Shown here piece by piece: positions 52,039 through 59,948 of a stretch of DNA of 60,478 nucleotides (its first letter is position 1; the number at the start of each line of letters is the position of its first letter). Under the pieces are notes generated by a model that made no database searches, was not told the DNA's origin, and saw nothing but the letters and a program-made list of their open reading frames with translations. The DNA comes from Akkermansiaceae bacterium (GTDB lineage Bacteria; Verrucomicrobiota; Verrucomicrobiia; Verrucomicrobiales; Akkermansiaceae), in NCBI GenBank assembly GCA_903908495.1, contig CAIVSK010000403.1, positions 1 to 60,478 on the forward strand, given 5' to 3'. The position numbers were made by a program, and so were the translations under genes.

Positions 52039-52559
52039 TGGGTCATGGCTCCGGAATAGGTGATGAGTTCGCCGTTGGGCCCGCTCAGGGCCATGCAGAG
52101 GATGCCTTGAATTACCGAGAACGAGACTTTCGACGGCGCTTTTGTCAGATACCATTGGGGGGTTCCGAGCACGCCGCTGAGCGGCACCACATAGTAGTAA
52201 AGCGCCAAGCCGCTGCCGCGATTCTCGAATGACAGGATGGACGCGCGCACGGTGCCATCCGGTTGGCGGAAGTTCAACACCAGCACCGGCGAGGCTGCCG
52301 ACTGGGGATTGGCACCGGCCAGCGCGTCTGCCACCGAGTTGTGCAGGCGAAAGCGCTCGGCCTTGCCGACGAGTTTGTTGACGTGGATGCTGACGAGCGG
52401 GGCCTCCTCGGTTAGAAAGCCTTGCGCCTTGTAGATCTTCAGGAACGCCAGTTGCTGGTTGAACAGCGACAAGGTCATCGCGCCGATGGCCATTCCCAGC
52501 ATGATCGCCAGCGATAGCTCAATGAGGGTGAAGCCGCTGCGGTTGGAGTTCGGTTTCAT
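52035..52559 (-). CDS. Cassette 2 pseudopilin, GspJ/PilW-like
   Basis: A 174-residue prepilin. The leader MKPNSNRSG precedes FTLIELSLAIMLGMAIGAMTLSLFNQQL with Glu at +5. A longer globular part follows (IHVNKLVGKAERFRLHNSV, LNFRQPDGTVRASILSFENRGSGLALYYYVVPL), and its size fits the larger minor pilins GspJ/PilW. ATG at 52559 overlaps the upstream stop at 52556; its own stop overlaps A2. With the GspI-like and GspK-like neighbours it makes a full tip-complex trio. Confidence 0.85.
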   Translation of the reverse strand: MKPNSNRSGFTLIELSLAIMLGMAIGAMTLSLFNQQLAFLKIYKAQGFLTEEAPLVSIHVNKLVGKAERFRLHNSVADALAGANPQSAASPVLVLNFRQPDGTVRASILSFENRGSGLALYYYVVPLSGVLGTPQWYLTKAPSKVSFSVIQGILCMALSGPNGELITYSGAMTQ

Positions 52560-53047
52560 TGCGAGCGTATCACGGTTCGGGATTTGGCATAGGCGCGCCC
52601 GCCAATGCTGTAGGTCAGCACGCTCTGCACTTTCCATACCTTCATACTGGCGGGGTTGCTCGCGGTGGTGCCGGTGCCGCCATCCAGTGGATAATTGTTG
52701 GCGTCCGGCATCCGGGTCCGCAGCACGGTGCCGGTCACTGCGACGCCGCCGGGCAGCCGCCCGAGTTCGACCTGGCTGCTGCTGGTGGCCGGATAGGCCG
52801 GCCATGGCGAGCCGGCCGAGGTAAGGGTTTGGAACGGCACGCGTTCGGCGTAGGCCCGCTCATAGGTCACGTAGGCATCGGTGAGCGCCTGCTGCAACGC
52901 CCACTGCCGCGGTTGCAGGATGTTGAGCGAGAGCTTCAACATCACCAAGCCGATGAGCGCCAGAATCGTTAGTGAAACGGTGGCCTCCACCAACAAAAAT
53001 CCGCGCGGCCGGCATCGGGTCTTGCCGCGCGGCCTGCCAGCCGCCAA
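52556..53047 (-). CDS. Cassette 2 pseudopilin, GspI/PilV-like, probable TTG start
   Basis: A 163-residue prepilin if it starts at the TTG at 53047. MAAGRPRGKTRCRPRG leads into FLLVEATVSLTILALIGLVML with Glu at +5, the type IV pilin motif (first residue F, then LLVE). The frame upstream of the TTG is open to 53506 but lies antisense to the 201-residue gene on the other strand. No ATG is closer than 53506 and GTG is absent nearby, so TTG is the likely start; this is inference. The start lies only about 10 bp from the start of the divergent plus-strand gene at 53057. Confidence 0.68.
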   Translation of the reverse strand: MAAGRPRGKTRCRPRGFLLVEATVSLTILALIGLVMLKLSLNILQPRQWALQQALTDAYVTYERAYAERVPFQTLTSAGSPWPAYPATSSSQVELGRLPGGVAVTGTVLRTRMPDANNYPLDGGTGTTASNPASMKVWKVQSVLTYSIGGRAYAKSRTVIRSQ

Positions 53048-53056
53048 ACTGCGCTT

Positions 53057-53662
53057 GTGAATGGATTCTGTTGTGCCTGGGTCTGGTATGCCGTCATCCT
53101 GCTTTGCGGCAGCGGCCGGGTGGCCGGTCAGGCGCTGTTGGAGCCGCCCTTCGGCCTGCATTGGGGTGATTCTCCTGAAAAGCTCATCGGGTGGGCGAGT
53201 CGCCAGGCGTTGGATGTGACCATCGTGTTGCCGGGCGACCAGCCGGCACTGCGGATTTTGAAGATCCAGCCGCGCAAGGGGAAGTTGCCCGGCAGCCAGG
53301 CGGCGGCGGTGGAGGGGCGCTTTCTGAGCGGCAAACTCTACGAGCTGACGCTCCACTACTTCGATCCGGAGGCCTCCGCGGATACCATCGCGGCGCGCTG
53401 CGAGGAATTGCGCAAGCAACTTGGCGCGCAGCACGGAGCGCTCACCGCCAATCAGCAGCAGCGGACGGTGGAGGATAAATTTGCGACCAAGACTCTGTCG
53501 TTTCATCGGGAACCTGTGAAGGGGTTGTTTCTACTCTTGGCGCTGACAGAGGTGGAGGATTTGCTGCGGCAATCTAAGGAAGCACGCTTCTCACTGATCT
53601 ATCGCAATGAGAATTTCAAGAACGAAGTGCAAAAAGAATTAGATGAATTGAAGCCTCCCTAA
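53057..53662 (+). CDS. Secreted protein on the opposite strand inside cassette 2
   Basis: A 201-residue protein with a GTG start at 53057 and a hydrophobic N-terminus (WVWYAVILLCGSGRVAGQ). The mature part LEPPFGLHWGDSPEKLIGWASRQALDVTIVLPGDQPALRILKIQP is coherent, followed by a charged, helical C-terminal half (ADTIAARCEELRKQLGAQHGALTANQQQRTVEDKFATKTLSF). It reads as a real protein, with family unknown. Its stop is 1 bp from the stop of B2 (convergent), and its start is about 10 bp from the pseudopilin start (divergent). It therefore runs antisense inside the cassette, splitting B2 from the pilin genes. Confidence 0.7.
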   Translation: MNGFCCAWVWYAVILLCGSGRVAGQALLEPPFGLHWGDSPEKLIGWASRQALDVTIVLPGDQPALRILKIQPRKGKLPGSQAAAVEGRFLSGKLYELTLHYFDPEASADTIAARCEELRKQLGAQHGALTANQQQRTVEDKFATKTLSFHREPVKGLFLLLALTEVEDLLRQSKEARFSLIYRNENFKNEVQKELDELKPP

Positions 53663-53663
53663 C

Positions 53664-54689
53664 TTATTCCGAGGTCGAGAAGGCGGTGTTGTTGATGCTG
53701 ATGATGCGTTGGATGTCAAAACTGAGGTAGGCGAGCCGATCCGTACCAAATGGCGTCACCGTGAGCAGTTCCAGGGTCCAGCGGCCGTCATCTGGAAACA
53801 CCGCGTCGTAGCCGCTGAGCGTCAGCACCCGGCTTGCCGGCGAAGTATCGTTGATGACCAAGGCCGAGCCCGGCACAATGGTGCCGGTCGTTCCTAGCAC
53901 AGGGTTGCCCTTATAGACCTGCGCATAGGTGGTCGAACTGGGATACAGGTCGTTGAGCGTCAGGGTGAGCTGCGGCACGGTGAAGCGGATCAGCATGCCT
54001 TGGGTGATGCCGGCGACCGAGCCGTCGGCCACCGGCCAGATTTGGATGAACTGCGAGGCCAGCTGGGATGCTGGCGCTTGATAGTCCGCCACCGAAAACA
54101 CCGCGAAACGCTCCTCGCCGCGAACTTTTGTGCGCAGCGACCCCGGCACCGAGTTTACGGTGTAGGTCAAGGTCTGCAAGCCGTTAGTGGTGACGGTGGC
54201 CTGGGTCAGCAAGGTGGCCAAGGTTCGATCCAGATTCAGACCGATGCCACTCGTGCCGTAGGATTGCACATAATGCAGCAGCGTGACGCTCTTCGAGGCG
54301 GTCGGATCCGTCGCTCCACTGAGCAGCCCGGAGAGTGTGACGTCGACGTAAAACGGGCGGTCCGCACGGGTTCGCGGGATGGTGGGATAGGGGTCTTCCG
54401 AGCGGATGACCACGGTGGCCATGGGCACATAAGAGCCGACATACTTGGTGTCTAACAGATAGCTCGTGAGTGGCGAGGATTTCACCGTCCACAATTCAAA
54501 GCGGGCGCCGCCCGGATCAATCGCCAGGGAGGACAATTGGGAGCCGGTGGCCGCCACCGTCGCGTCCCACTGGACCGCTGTGGGCATTTGAACTTGGCGG
54601 ATAAAGTTGGTGTAGGTCACGCTTTGGGCGGGGGCCAGAGCACAAGTGGCGAGGAGCAGGGGAACCCAGCGCAATGGAATGGCATTCAT
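53664..54689 (-). CDS. Cassette 2 protein B: secreted protein of unknown family
   Basis: A 341-residue protein with a signal peptide (MNAIPLRWVPLLLATCALAPAQ) and a mature part starting SVTYTNFIRQVQMPTAVQWDATVAA, closely similar to B1 in order and content (RFELWT, IPRTRADR, GSYVPM, KVRGEERFAVFSVADYQAP, TPFGTDRLAYLSFDI). Family unknown. The ATG at 54689 overlaps the stop of C2 (ATGA). The next gene downstream on this strand is the pseudopilin 616 bp on, separated by the antisense gene. Confidence 0.78.
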   Translation of the reverse strand: MNAIPLRWVPLLLATCALAPAQSVTYTNFIRQVQMPTAVQWDATVAATGSQLSSLAIDPGGARFELWTVKSSPLTSYLLDTKYVGSYVPMATVVIRSEDPYPTIPRTRADRPFYVDVTLSGLLSGATDPTASKSVTLLHYVQSYGTSGIGLNLDRTLATLLTQATVTTNGLQTLTYTVNSVPGSLRTKVRGEERFAVFSVADYQAPASQLASQFIQIWPVADGSVAGITQGMLIRFTVPQLTLTLNDLYPSSTTYAQVYKGNPVLGTTGTIVPGSALVINDTSPASRVLTLSGYDAVFPDDGRWTLELLTVTPFGTDRLAYLSFDIQRIISINNTAFSTSE

Positions 54690-55258
54690 GGTTTGATTTC
54701 TTCAGTTGGGTTTGTAGCAAGCGGTGGGGTGGCGGCCGGCGCGGCTTTGGGAGGCAGCAACGAAATGGGGCCTCCTTGATAGGTTGCCACCACCAGGTTG
54801 CTGGATTTGGCCAGCAGTTTGCGGGTGTCCTCGGCGACCGGTTCCTTGCCCTCGGCCTGTACGCGGCTGATTTCCACGGTGGTGATCCAGCCGCGGTTGG
54901 CGGCGAAGAAATCGGCCCAGCCGACGATTTGCGCCGCGGCTGCGATTTTCAGGCGATCGGCGAAATTTTCCGGGATTTGCATAATCGCATGTTTGGGGAC
55001 GAGGGTGGCGATGCCGCCAAAGCACAGGATGTCCGACTGGCTGAGCAGATCCTTCGGACAATTCAACGTTGCGGGATCCACGGGCTTGGTGGGAGCCATG
55101 CTTTTCATCGGATCCAGCTGGCTGGCCTGGCGCTGGGCCAGGACCAGTTGCTCTTCGGTAGCGGCGTCGTGCATCACTGGCGCTTCGGCCGTGACCTTGG
55201 CGACCATCGCGGCCGCCACCGCCAGGCGGCACCATCCGGCGAGATTTTTGGTTTGCAT
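54686..55258 (-). CDS. Cassette 2 protein C: secreted protein of unknown family
   Basis: A 190-residue protein with a signal peptide (MQTKNLAGWCRLAVAAAMVAKVTAE). Shared with C1: KDLLSQSDILCFGG, a W-(E/D)F block then NRGWITTVEISR-QAEG, VAED, and NLVVATYQGGPIS-LPPK. The start at 55258 is 4 bp after the D2 stop, better than the frame's ATG at 55294. The C-terminus is Pro/Ala/Thr-rich. No known family. Confidence 0.78.
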   Translation of the reverse strand: MQTKNLAGWCRLAVAAAMVAKVTAEAPVMHDAATEEQLVLAQRQASQLDPMKSMAPTKPVDPATLNCPKDLLSQSDILCFGGIATLVPKHAIMQIPENFADRLKIAAAAQIVGWADFFAANRGWITTVEISRVQAEGKEPVAEDTRKLLAKSSNLVVATYQGGPISLLPPKAAPAATPPLATNPTEEIKP

Positions 55259-55262
55259 CGGC

Positions 55263-56012
55263 TCAGGAGGTGCGGAAGGTGACGAGAAGAACAAGATCCT
55301 GGAAATCGTAGCCGGGGTTGGTCTTGTCGGTGTGGGTCAGCTCCATGAAGATGACCACATCCATGGGTCCGATCCGCACCTTGTTGGACGAATCGAGATA
55401 GGGCTTGAGGAAGGTTTCCAGGGAAGGGGCGTTGTAAGCCGGAATGTAGGTAGGACAAGCATCGCCATTGACCAAGGTTTGCACATTGGTGCCGTTGGTT
55501 GAGTTGAAGAAAGTGAACCAGGAGCCATTGTAGTAATACTGGCCGCCGAAATCCATGGTCTTGCCCGCGGTGACGTTGAGGGTTTTGATGATGCCCTGCG
55601 TTTGGACGATGGCGTCGGTCTGTTTGCCGTCGAAGATGCTCGTCCAGGTTGACGAGCCGTTATAGCGCATTTTTCCAGCGGTCTCGATATAGACGATCGA
55701 GCCATTGGAGTTTTGGGTGGTCACGCCTGCCCCTAGGATCCTGATGTCGCAGATCAGGTTTTGATTGGGCGTGACCGTGGCACCGAGCGCACTTGGGACT
55801 CCGGTCCCATTGGTGATGGTGAGGAAGTTTTTGACCACCGATGGATAATTGATGGTCCACGTCAGGGTCGGTTTGGTGCCGGTTTGCACCACCGTCGGGA
55901 AGGCGGTCAGCGAGCCGACGGGAATCGACGGCTGGGTGGTTTGCGCTATGGCATATGGCGAGGCCAGCACGCCGAGGGCGAATGCCAGGGCGGAATGATG
56001 GATAAGTTTCAT
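55263..56012 (-). CDS. Cassette 2 protein D: secreted beta-rich protein of unknown family
   Basis: A 249-residue protein with a signal peptide (MKLIHHSALAFALGVLASPYAIAQ). It matches D1 along its length (PSIPVGSLTAFPTVVQTGTKPTLTWTI; DLICDIRILGAGVTTQN; YNGSSTWTSIFDG; GPMDVVIFMELT; the terminal DLVLLVTFR). I chose 56012 because it gives a clean signal peptide after an A/C-rich leader (CCCTAACAAAAATACC). It is 16 bp downstream of gene E. Confidence 0.78.
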   Translation of the reverse strand: MKLIHHSALAFALGVLASPYAIAQTTQPSIPVGSLTAFPTVVQTGTKPTLTWTINYPSVVKNFLTITNGTGVPSALGATVTPNQNLICDIRILGAGVTTQNSNGSIVYIETAGKMRYNGSSTWTSIFDGKQTDAIVQTQGIIKTLNVTAGKTMDFGGQYYYNGSWFTFFNSTNGTNVQTLVNGDACPTYIPAYNAPSLETFLKPYLDSSNKVRIGPMDVVIFMELTHTDKTNPGYDFQDLVLLVTFRTS

Positions 56013-56028
56013 GGTATTTTTGTTAGGG

Positions 56029-56856
56029 CTAGGGTTGGGTTGTACTGCGGGGAGGAGGGAGACCTCGGAAAAAATCTGCTTGTGGTGCGTGGCGCCATGG
56101 GCCGGGTGGGACTTCACTGTCTTCGGCGAAGCGCCACTCGACGCTGGCACCGCTGTGGAGGTGGAGGAAATCGCGTACGGCGGGGCTCAGGTCGATGCCG
56201 GCACCGCCATTGCGGTTGGGCAAGGGTGCGTCGTTGCCGAACACATACTGCCAGTGATCGACCACGAAGGGACCGACGTCCTCCCACTGCGCATAACACA
56301 CCCGGCCTTGGTGGTGGATGGCCAGCCAGCGGCCTTTGCAGACGGAAATGCCGGCACCGCGGTAGCTTTGCCAAAACCACGGAATCACCTCACTGGCCTC
56401 GGGGCGATGCCCGCCGCCGCGGGCCACATCATTGTAGGGCAGGGCCACGTAGAATGGATTGAGCAAAGGCGTGAAAGCCGCTGGCAGATACCCGGCACGG
56501 TGCTCGGGATCGTCGCAACCGCCGAAGTTCGCCAGCCAGTTTTGATCCCACGCGCTGCAGGTATTGGGGGTTGGATTGTGCTCGCCGGGCAATTCGCCCA
56601 CCCAGAACACGGTGGCGATCACGTTGCGCTTCCACGCCGCTCCGGCGAGTCCCCGCGGGAGCGGGCGCTCCAGCACCAGGCGTGCCGCCGCCGGCACCCC
56701 GAACGGGTCGCTGAGGGCCGCCAACGCATCGCGCCGATCTTCCAAAAACCGCTCATGCCGGCCTGCCACTTGCTCCGCCAACCGCGAGGCCCACGCCGAC
56801 CCGGCAAGGACCGAGCAGCAACAAGCAAAGGCGGCGGTGTGTGGCAATACATTCAT
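56029..56856 (-). CDS. Cassette 2 gene E: secreted protein, possibly double-psi beta-barrel (RlpA/3D-like)
   Basis: A 275-residue protein with a signal peptide (MNVLPHTAAFACCCSVLAGSAWA). Middle: FYVALPYNDV, SVCKGRWLAIHHQGRVCYAQWEDVGPFVVDHW, then GAGIDLSPAVRDFL. The last phrases (GPF, GIDLSPA-RD-L) have the layout of RlpA/3D-domain proteins that bind or cut cell-wall glycan, in which an Asp in such a motif is essential; this is a guess from pattern, not a demonstrated family. It has four or more Cys (for example TCSAWD, GGCDD), suggesting disulphides. It is first in the cassette 2 transcript, 16 bp before D2. The promoter is at 56868-56896, with a very short leader. Confidence 0.68.
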   Translation of the reverse strand: MNVLPHTAAFACCCSVLAGSAWASRLAEQVAGRHERFLEDRRDALAALSDPFGVPAAARLVLERPLPRGLAGAAWKRNVIATVFWVGELPGEHNPTPNTCSAWDQNWLANFGGCDDPEHRAGYLPAAFTPLLNPFYVALPYNDVARGGGHRPEASEVIPWFWQSYRGAGISVCKGRWLAIHHQGRVCYAQWEDVGPFVVDHWQYVFGNDAPLPNRNGGAGIDLSPAVRDFLHLHSGASVEWRFAEDSEVPPGPWRHAPQADFFRGLPPPRSTTQP

Positions 56857-56867
56857 ACCAGGTCATA

Positions 56868-56896
56868 TGCGTACGTACAAATACCTAACGAGTCAA
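56868..56896 (-). promoter_or_regulatory. Predicted promoter of cassette 2 (shared-core motif, site 3)
   Basis: Minus strand: -35 TTGACT (56891-56896), 17-bp spacer, -10 TACGCA (56868-56873). The spacer core is GTATTTGTACG. AAATACC (56879-56885) and GGTATTT (56897-56903) are a perfect 7-bp inverted repeat 11 bp apart spanning the -35, suited to an operator. The start codon of gene E is only about 10 bases from the -10. Confidence 0.6.
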
Positions 56897-57014
56897 GGTA
56901 TTTAAAAATTTATTTCATGCCGGTTTCTCAGAGCTCCAAGAGCCTGTGGCAGGATTGAGTTCACATCGTTTCGAGGAATCCCCTTTTGATCGTTAGAGTC
57001 AAGTGCGGATTCTG

Positions 57015-57170
57015 TTATTTTGGCAACCCTGGGCACGCGGCAGAAATCCGCTCCCGCTGTCCCATCTCCTGCCAGGGCGGTGAGGCGGACGTGCGGTTCG
57101 ATTCATTCCACCGGACGAGGGCGCTCAGGGCGAGGACCGCCGCGGCGGCGGCAAAATGCTTGGATTTCAT
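57015..57170 (-). CDS. Possible 51-residue secreted peptide
   Basis: The frame starts MKSKHFAAAAAVLALSALVRW, a good signal peptide, and continues as a hydrophilic tail NESNRTSASPPWQEMGQRE to a TAA at 57015-57017. No Shine-Dalgarno is clear. It has a shared-core promoter (57323-57351) about 150 bases upstream. The signal peptide pattern is the main support; it could also be a remnant of a longer gene. Confidence 0.35.
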   Translation of the reverse strand: MKSKHFAAAAAVLALSALVRWNESNRTSASPPWQEMGQRERISAACPGLPK

Positions 57171-57322
57171 GGCGGGTTGTTGGGGTTGGTTGCTGATTCA
57201 TCGTTCCCTTCGATCCGGGGCACTTCACGAAGAGAGCCTGCTCGACCCGTTGTGGCAGGGGCGCTGGGACTTCCACTGCAGCGTGAGGAGTTTAGAAAAA
57301 AATCGAGCATGGCCGTTGCTAA

Positions 57323-57351
57323 TACCTAAGTAAAAATACCCCTAGTGTCAA
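57323..57351 (-). promoter_or_regulatory. Predicted promoter (shared-core motif, site 4)
   Basis: Minus strand: -35 TTGACA (57346-57351), 17-bp spacer with core GTATTTTTACT, -10 TAGGTA (57323-57328). AAAAATAC (57332-57339) and GTATTTTT (57352-57359) form a perfect 8-bp inverted repeat with 12 bp between. It reads towards the 51-residue frame. Confidence 0.6.
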
Positions 57352-57496
57352 GTATTTTTTTGGCTTTTCTTTTTTGCATCGGAGTCACCCTCGGTCTCCT
57401 GGCGGGCTCAGCTTATAACGGCTGGCTGGCCTGTCTGCGTGTGGCACGCAACGCCCGGTTATGGCGAGTCGCGACGCAGAGACTTCTTCTTCGTTT

Positions 57497-57622
57497 CAGG
57501 CTTCAGGCTTCTGGCTTCTGGCTTCTGACTTCTGACTTCTGACTTCTGACTTCTGACTTCTGACTTCTGACTTCCGACTTCCGACTTCCGACTTCTGACT
57601 TCTGACTTCCGACTTCTGGCTT
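57497..57622. repeat. Heptamer array A, 18 units of CTGACTT type
   Basis: Eighteen contiguous 7-bp units: CAGGCTT x2, CTGGCTT x2, CTGACTT x7, CCGACTT x3, CTGACTT x2, CCGACTT, CTGGCTT. Variation is confined to positions 2 and 4 (C-A/T/C-G-A/G-CTT). It lies 35 bp downstream of the histidine kinase stop. Confidence 0.93.
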
Positions 57623-57656
57623 TCTCCTTTTGCGTGCAAGGATCCCGGATCGGGCG

Positions 57657-59948
57657 TCAGATCGAGCCACCGCAAACCATGAGCCCGCCAGTGATGGACT
57701 CCGTGCTGAGCGCCGCTTGACCGCCGTCGTCCGAGGGAATGGGCAGCCAGCGCCGGAGGACATCCGCCAAGGATTGCGGTGAGACAGGCTTGGACACATA
57801 GTCGTTCATCTGTGCGTCGAGGCATTTTTGGCGGTCGCCGGGCATGGCGCTGGCGGTCATGGCAATGATGGGCACCCGATGGTTGCGGGCGCAGGACTGC
57901 GGATTGCGGATGCGCCGGGTCGCCTCAATGCCGTCCATCTCCGGCATCTGCACGTCCATCAGGACCAGATCGTAGGGGATGGTTTCGAGGGCCTTGAGGG
58001 CCTCCACACCATTGGCCACGGCGTCGACGCGCAGCCCCAGCTTGGTGAGCAGCCGCAGCGCCACCTGCTGGCTGGCGATGTTGTCTTCGGCCAGTAGGAT
58101 GCGCGGCCGGTGGCCATCGCACTGGGGCCGCGCGTCGCGGCCCCACGGGCGCGGGGTGAATGGACCCTCGCAGGGCGGCGCGAGCTGTCTGCCCAAGCGC
58201 ACGGTGAACCAGAATTCCGAGCCGACGCCGGGTTGGCTGGTCACACCGATCTCGCCGCCCATCAGCTCGGCGAGTTGTTTGGAGATGGCCAGACCCAGGC
58301 CGGTACCACCGTATTGGCGGGTGATGGAGGCATCGACCTGGCTGAACTTGTCGAACAGCAGATCGAGCTTGTCGTGGGCAATGCCCAGGCCGGTATCCCG
58401 CACGGCAATGCGTAGCAGCACCTCCTGCGGGTTCTGCGCGGCGAGGCCGACGTCGATGCTCACCTCGCCGGACGGGGTGAACTTGATCGCATTGTCGGTC
58501 AAGTTGGCCAGAATCTGCCGCAGCCGGCCTTGATCGCCGCACACCAGTGGCGGCACACCCGACCCGATGGCGTAGCGCAAGGTCAGGTTTTTCCCGTCGG
58601 CCGGCACTGCCAGCGTCGCGGTGAAATCGTCCAGCAGGGCTGGCAAATCGAAGTCCAGTGCCTCGAGTTCGAGCTTCTTGGCCTCGATTTTGGAGAAATC
58701 CAGAATCGAGTTGAGCAGGCTGAGCATGGTTTGGCCGCTGGAGTGGGCGAGTTCGGCGTAACTGCGTTGCTCGGGGCTGAGCTCGGTATCCAGCAGCAGG
58801 CCGTTCATGCCGATGACGCCGTTCATGGGGGTGCGGAGTTCGTGGCTCATGTTGGCGAGGAACTCGCTCTTGGCGAGATTGGCGTGCTCGGCCTGGGCGG
58901 CAAGTTCGTTGGCGAGGGCGATGGCATCCGCAAGATTGCGGTTCGTCGTCGTGAGATGGGTTTCCACCCGCTTGCGTTCCGACAGGATGCCGGCGAGCAG
59001 CAGCACCGAGATCATTGCCACCCCCAGAAAGCAATACAGCAGCATCAGCGATTCATGCACCGTGTTGCCAGCAAATGGGCTGTTTTCCAGCCGCGTGCCG
59101 ATCACCGCGAAAATCGCGATCGCGGCGGCGGCACCGGCGGCACCACTCACGCCAAAGCGAAAGGCCGCCCACAGCAACAAGGGCAACAGGCAATACTCGA
59201 CGTGCGCCTGTTGCTGGAACAGCACAAAAATGCATAGCAGCAGCGTCACCACCCCCAACATCGCCATTTCCAGCATCAGCCACGACTTCTTGCGGAATGA
59301 ATGCTGGAAATGCCACGCCAGAATCAGGGGCGCGACGACAATGGCACCGGCCGCATCGCCCACCCACCAGGTGAGCCAGGAATAACCGAAGCGCTCCCAC
59401 GGGATGTAGCCGCCCAAACTCAGGCCCAACAGCCCGCAGGTGGGGCTGAGCATGCAGCTGCCAAGCGCGCCGACGGTGGCCAGCAGCAACACGTTGTAGC
59501 CGCTGAACAGCGATTGTTCCTCTTTGCAGAAACGACCCACCAGCCAGGCCCCCGCGCCGGCGCAGGCCATGGTGCCCGCAGCAATCAATGCGGCCACCAG
59601 CAGGGCGGTGATGGTGCTGTGGCCGGTGTTGGCCGCACCCTGGAAAAACGCCGAGGCATTGACCGCAAACGAGCCGATCCACACCCCTAACAGCGCGGCG
59701 CGGCCCACGATCAGCACAGCCGCAAGCGCAATTCCCACATCCGGAAATACCGGCGAAATGCCGCCGGGAATCGCGCTCACCTGCAGCCCCACCTTGGTGG
59801 CCAGGGCATACACAATGGCCACCACCAGAATGGCCAGCGGCGCGGATACCTCCAGCGCAGGTGCCGCGCTGGCCGGGTCGGAAGCTGGAATCGGGTGCAG
59901 CCACCAGCGTCTTCCGTCCGGCTGCGCAAAAAGCATGCTGTGTCTCAT
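57657..59948 (-). CDS. Hybrid sensor histidine kinase with MASE1 membrane sensor and receiver domain
   Basis: A 763-residue protein. Residues of about 30-330 contain eight or more transmembrane segments with MASE1 features ([69 protein letters not shown]). Then HisKA ([21 protein letters not shown], phosphoacceptor His), HATPase (N-box [57 protein letters not shown]), and a C-terminal REC domain ([21 protein letters not shown] with acceptor Asp, and a YVSKPV Lys). The cognate target is unknown. The promoter is at 60102-60130 with the shared core. Confidence 0.94.
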   Translation of the reverse strand: MRHSMLFAQPDGRRWWLHPIPASDPASAAPALEVSAPLAILVVAIVYALATKVGLQVSAIPGGISPVFPDVGIALAAVLIVGRAALLGVWIGSFAVNASAFFQGAANTGHSTITALLVAALIAAGTMACAGAGAWLVGRFCKEEQSLFSGYNVLLLATVGALGSCMLSPTCGLLGLSLGGYIPWERFGYSWLTWWVGDAAGAIVVAPLILAWHFQHSFRKKSWLMLEMAMLGVVTLLLCIFVLFQQQAHVEYCLLPLLLWAAFRFGVSGAAGAAAAIAIFAVIGTRLENSPFAGNTVHESLMLLYCFLGVAMISVLLLAGILSERKRVETHLTTTNRNLADAIALANELAAQAEHANLAKSEFLANMSHELRTPMNGVIGMNGLLLDTELSPEQRSYAELAHSSGQTMLSLLNSILDFSKIEAKKLELEALDFDLPALLDDFTATLAVPADGKNLTLRYAIGSGVPPLVCGDQGRLRQILANLTDNAIKFTPSGEVSIDVGLAAQNPQEVLLRIAVRDTGLGIAHDKLDLLFDKFSQVDASITRQYGGTGLGLAISKQLAELMGGEIGVTSQPGVGSEFWFTVRLGRQLAPPCEGPFTPRPWGRDARPQCDGHRPRILLAEDNIASQQVALRLLTKLGLRVDAVANGVEALKALETIPYDLVLMDVQMPEMDGIEATRRIRNPQSCARNHRVPIIAMTASAMPGDRQKCLDAQMNDYVSKPVSPQSLADVLRRWLPIPSDDGGQAALSTESITGGLMVCGGSI

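Larger units (their letters stand above)
56857..57656. other. Region between cassette 2 and the histidine kinase
   Basis: About 800 bases with promoter site 3, a possible 51-residue gene (57015-57170), promoter site 4, and an 18-unit heptamer array. The rest shows no supported feature. Open frames that translate the heptamer array are treated as repeats, not genes. Confidence 0.6.

Noticed and set aside
57496-57825. Frames translating the heptamer array into KSEVRSQ repeats
   Set aside because: The repeat in protein is only the repeat in DNA; no start region or flanking domain supports a gene.
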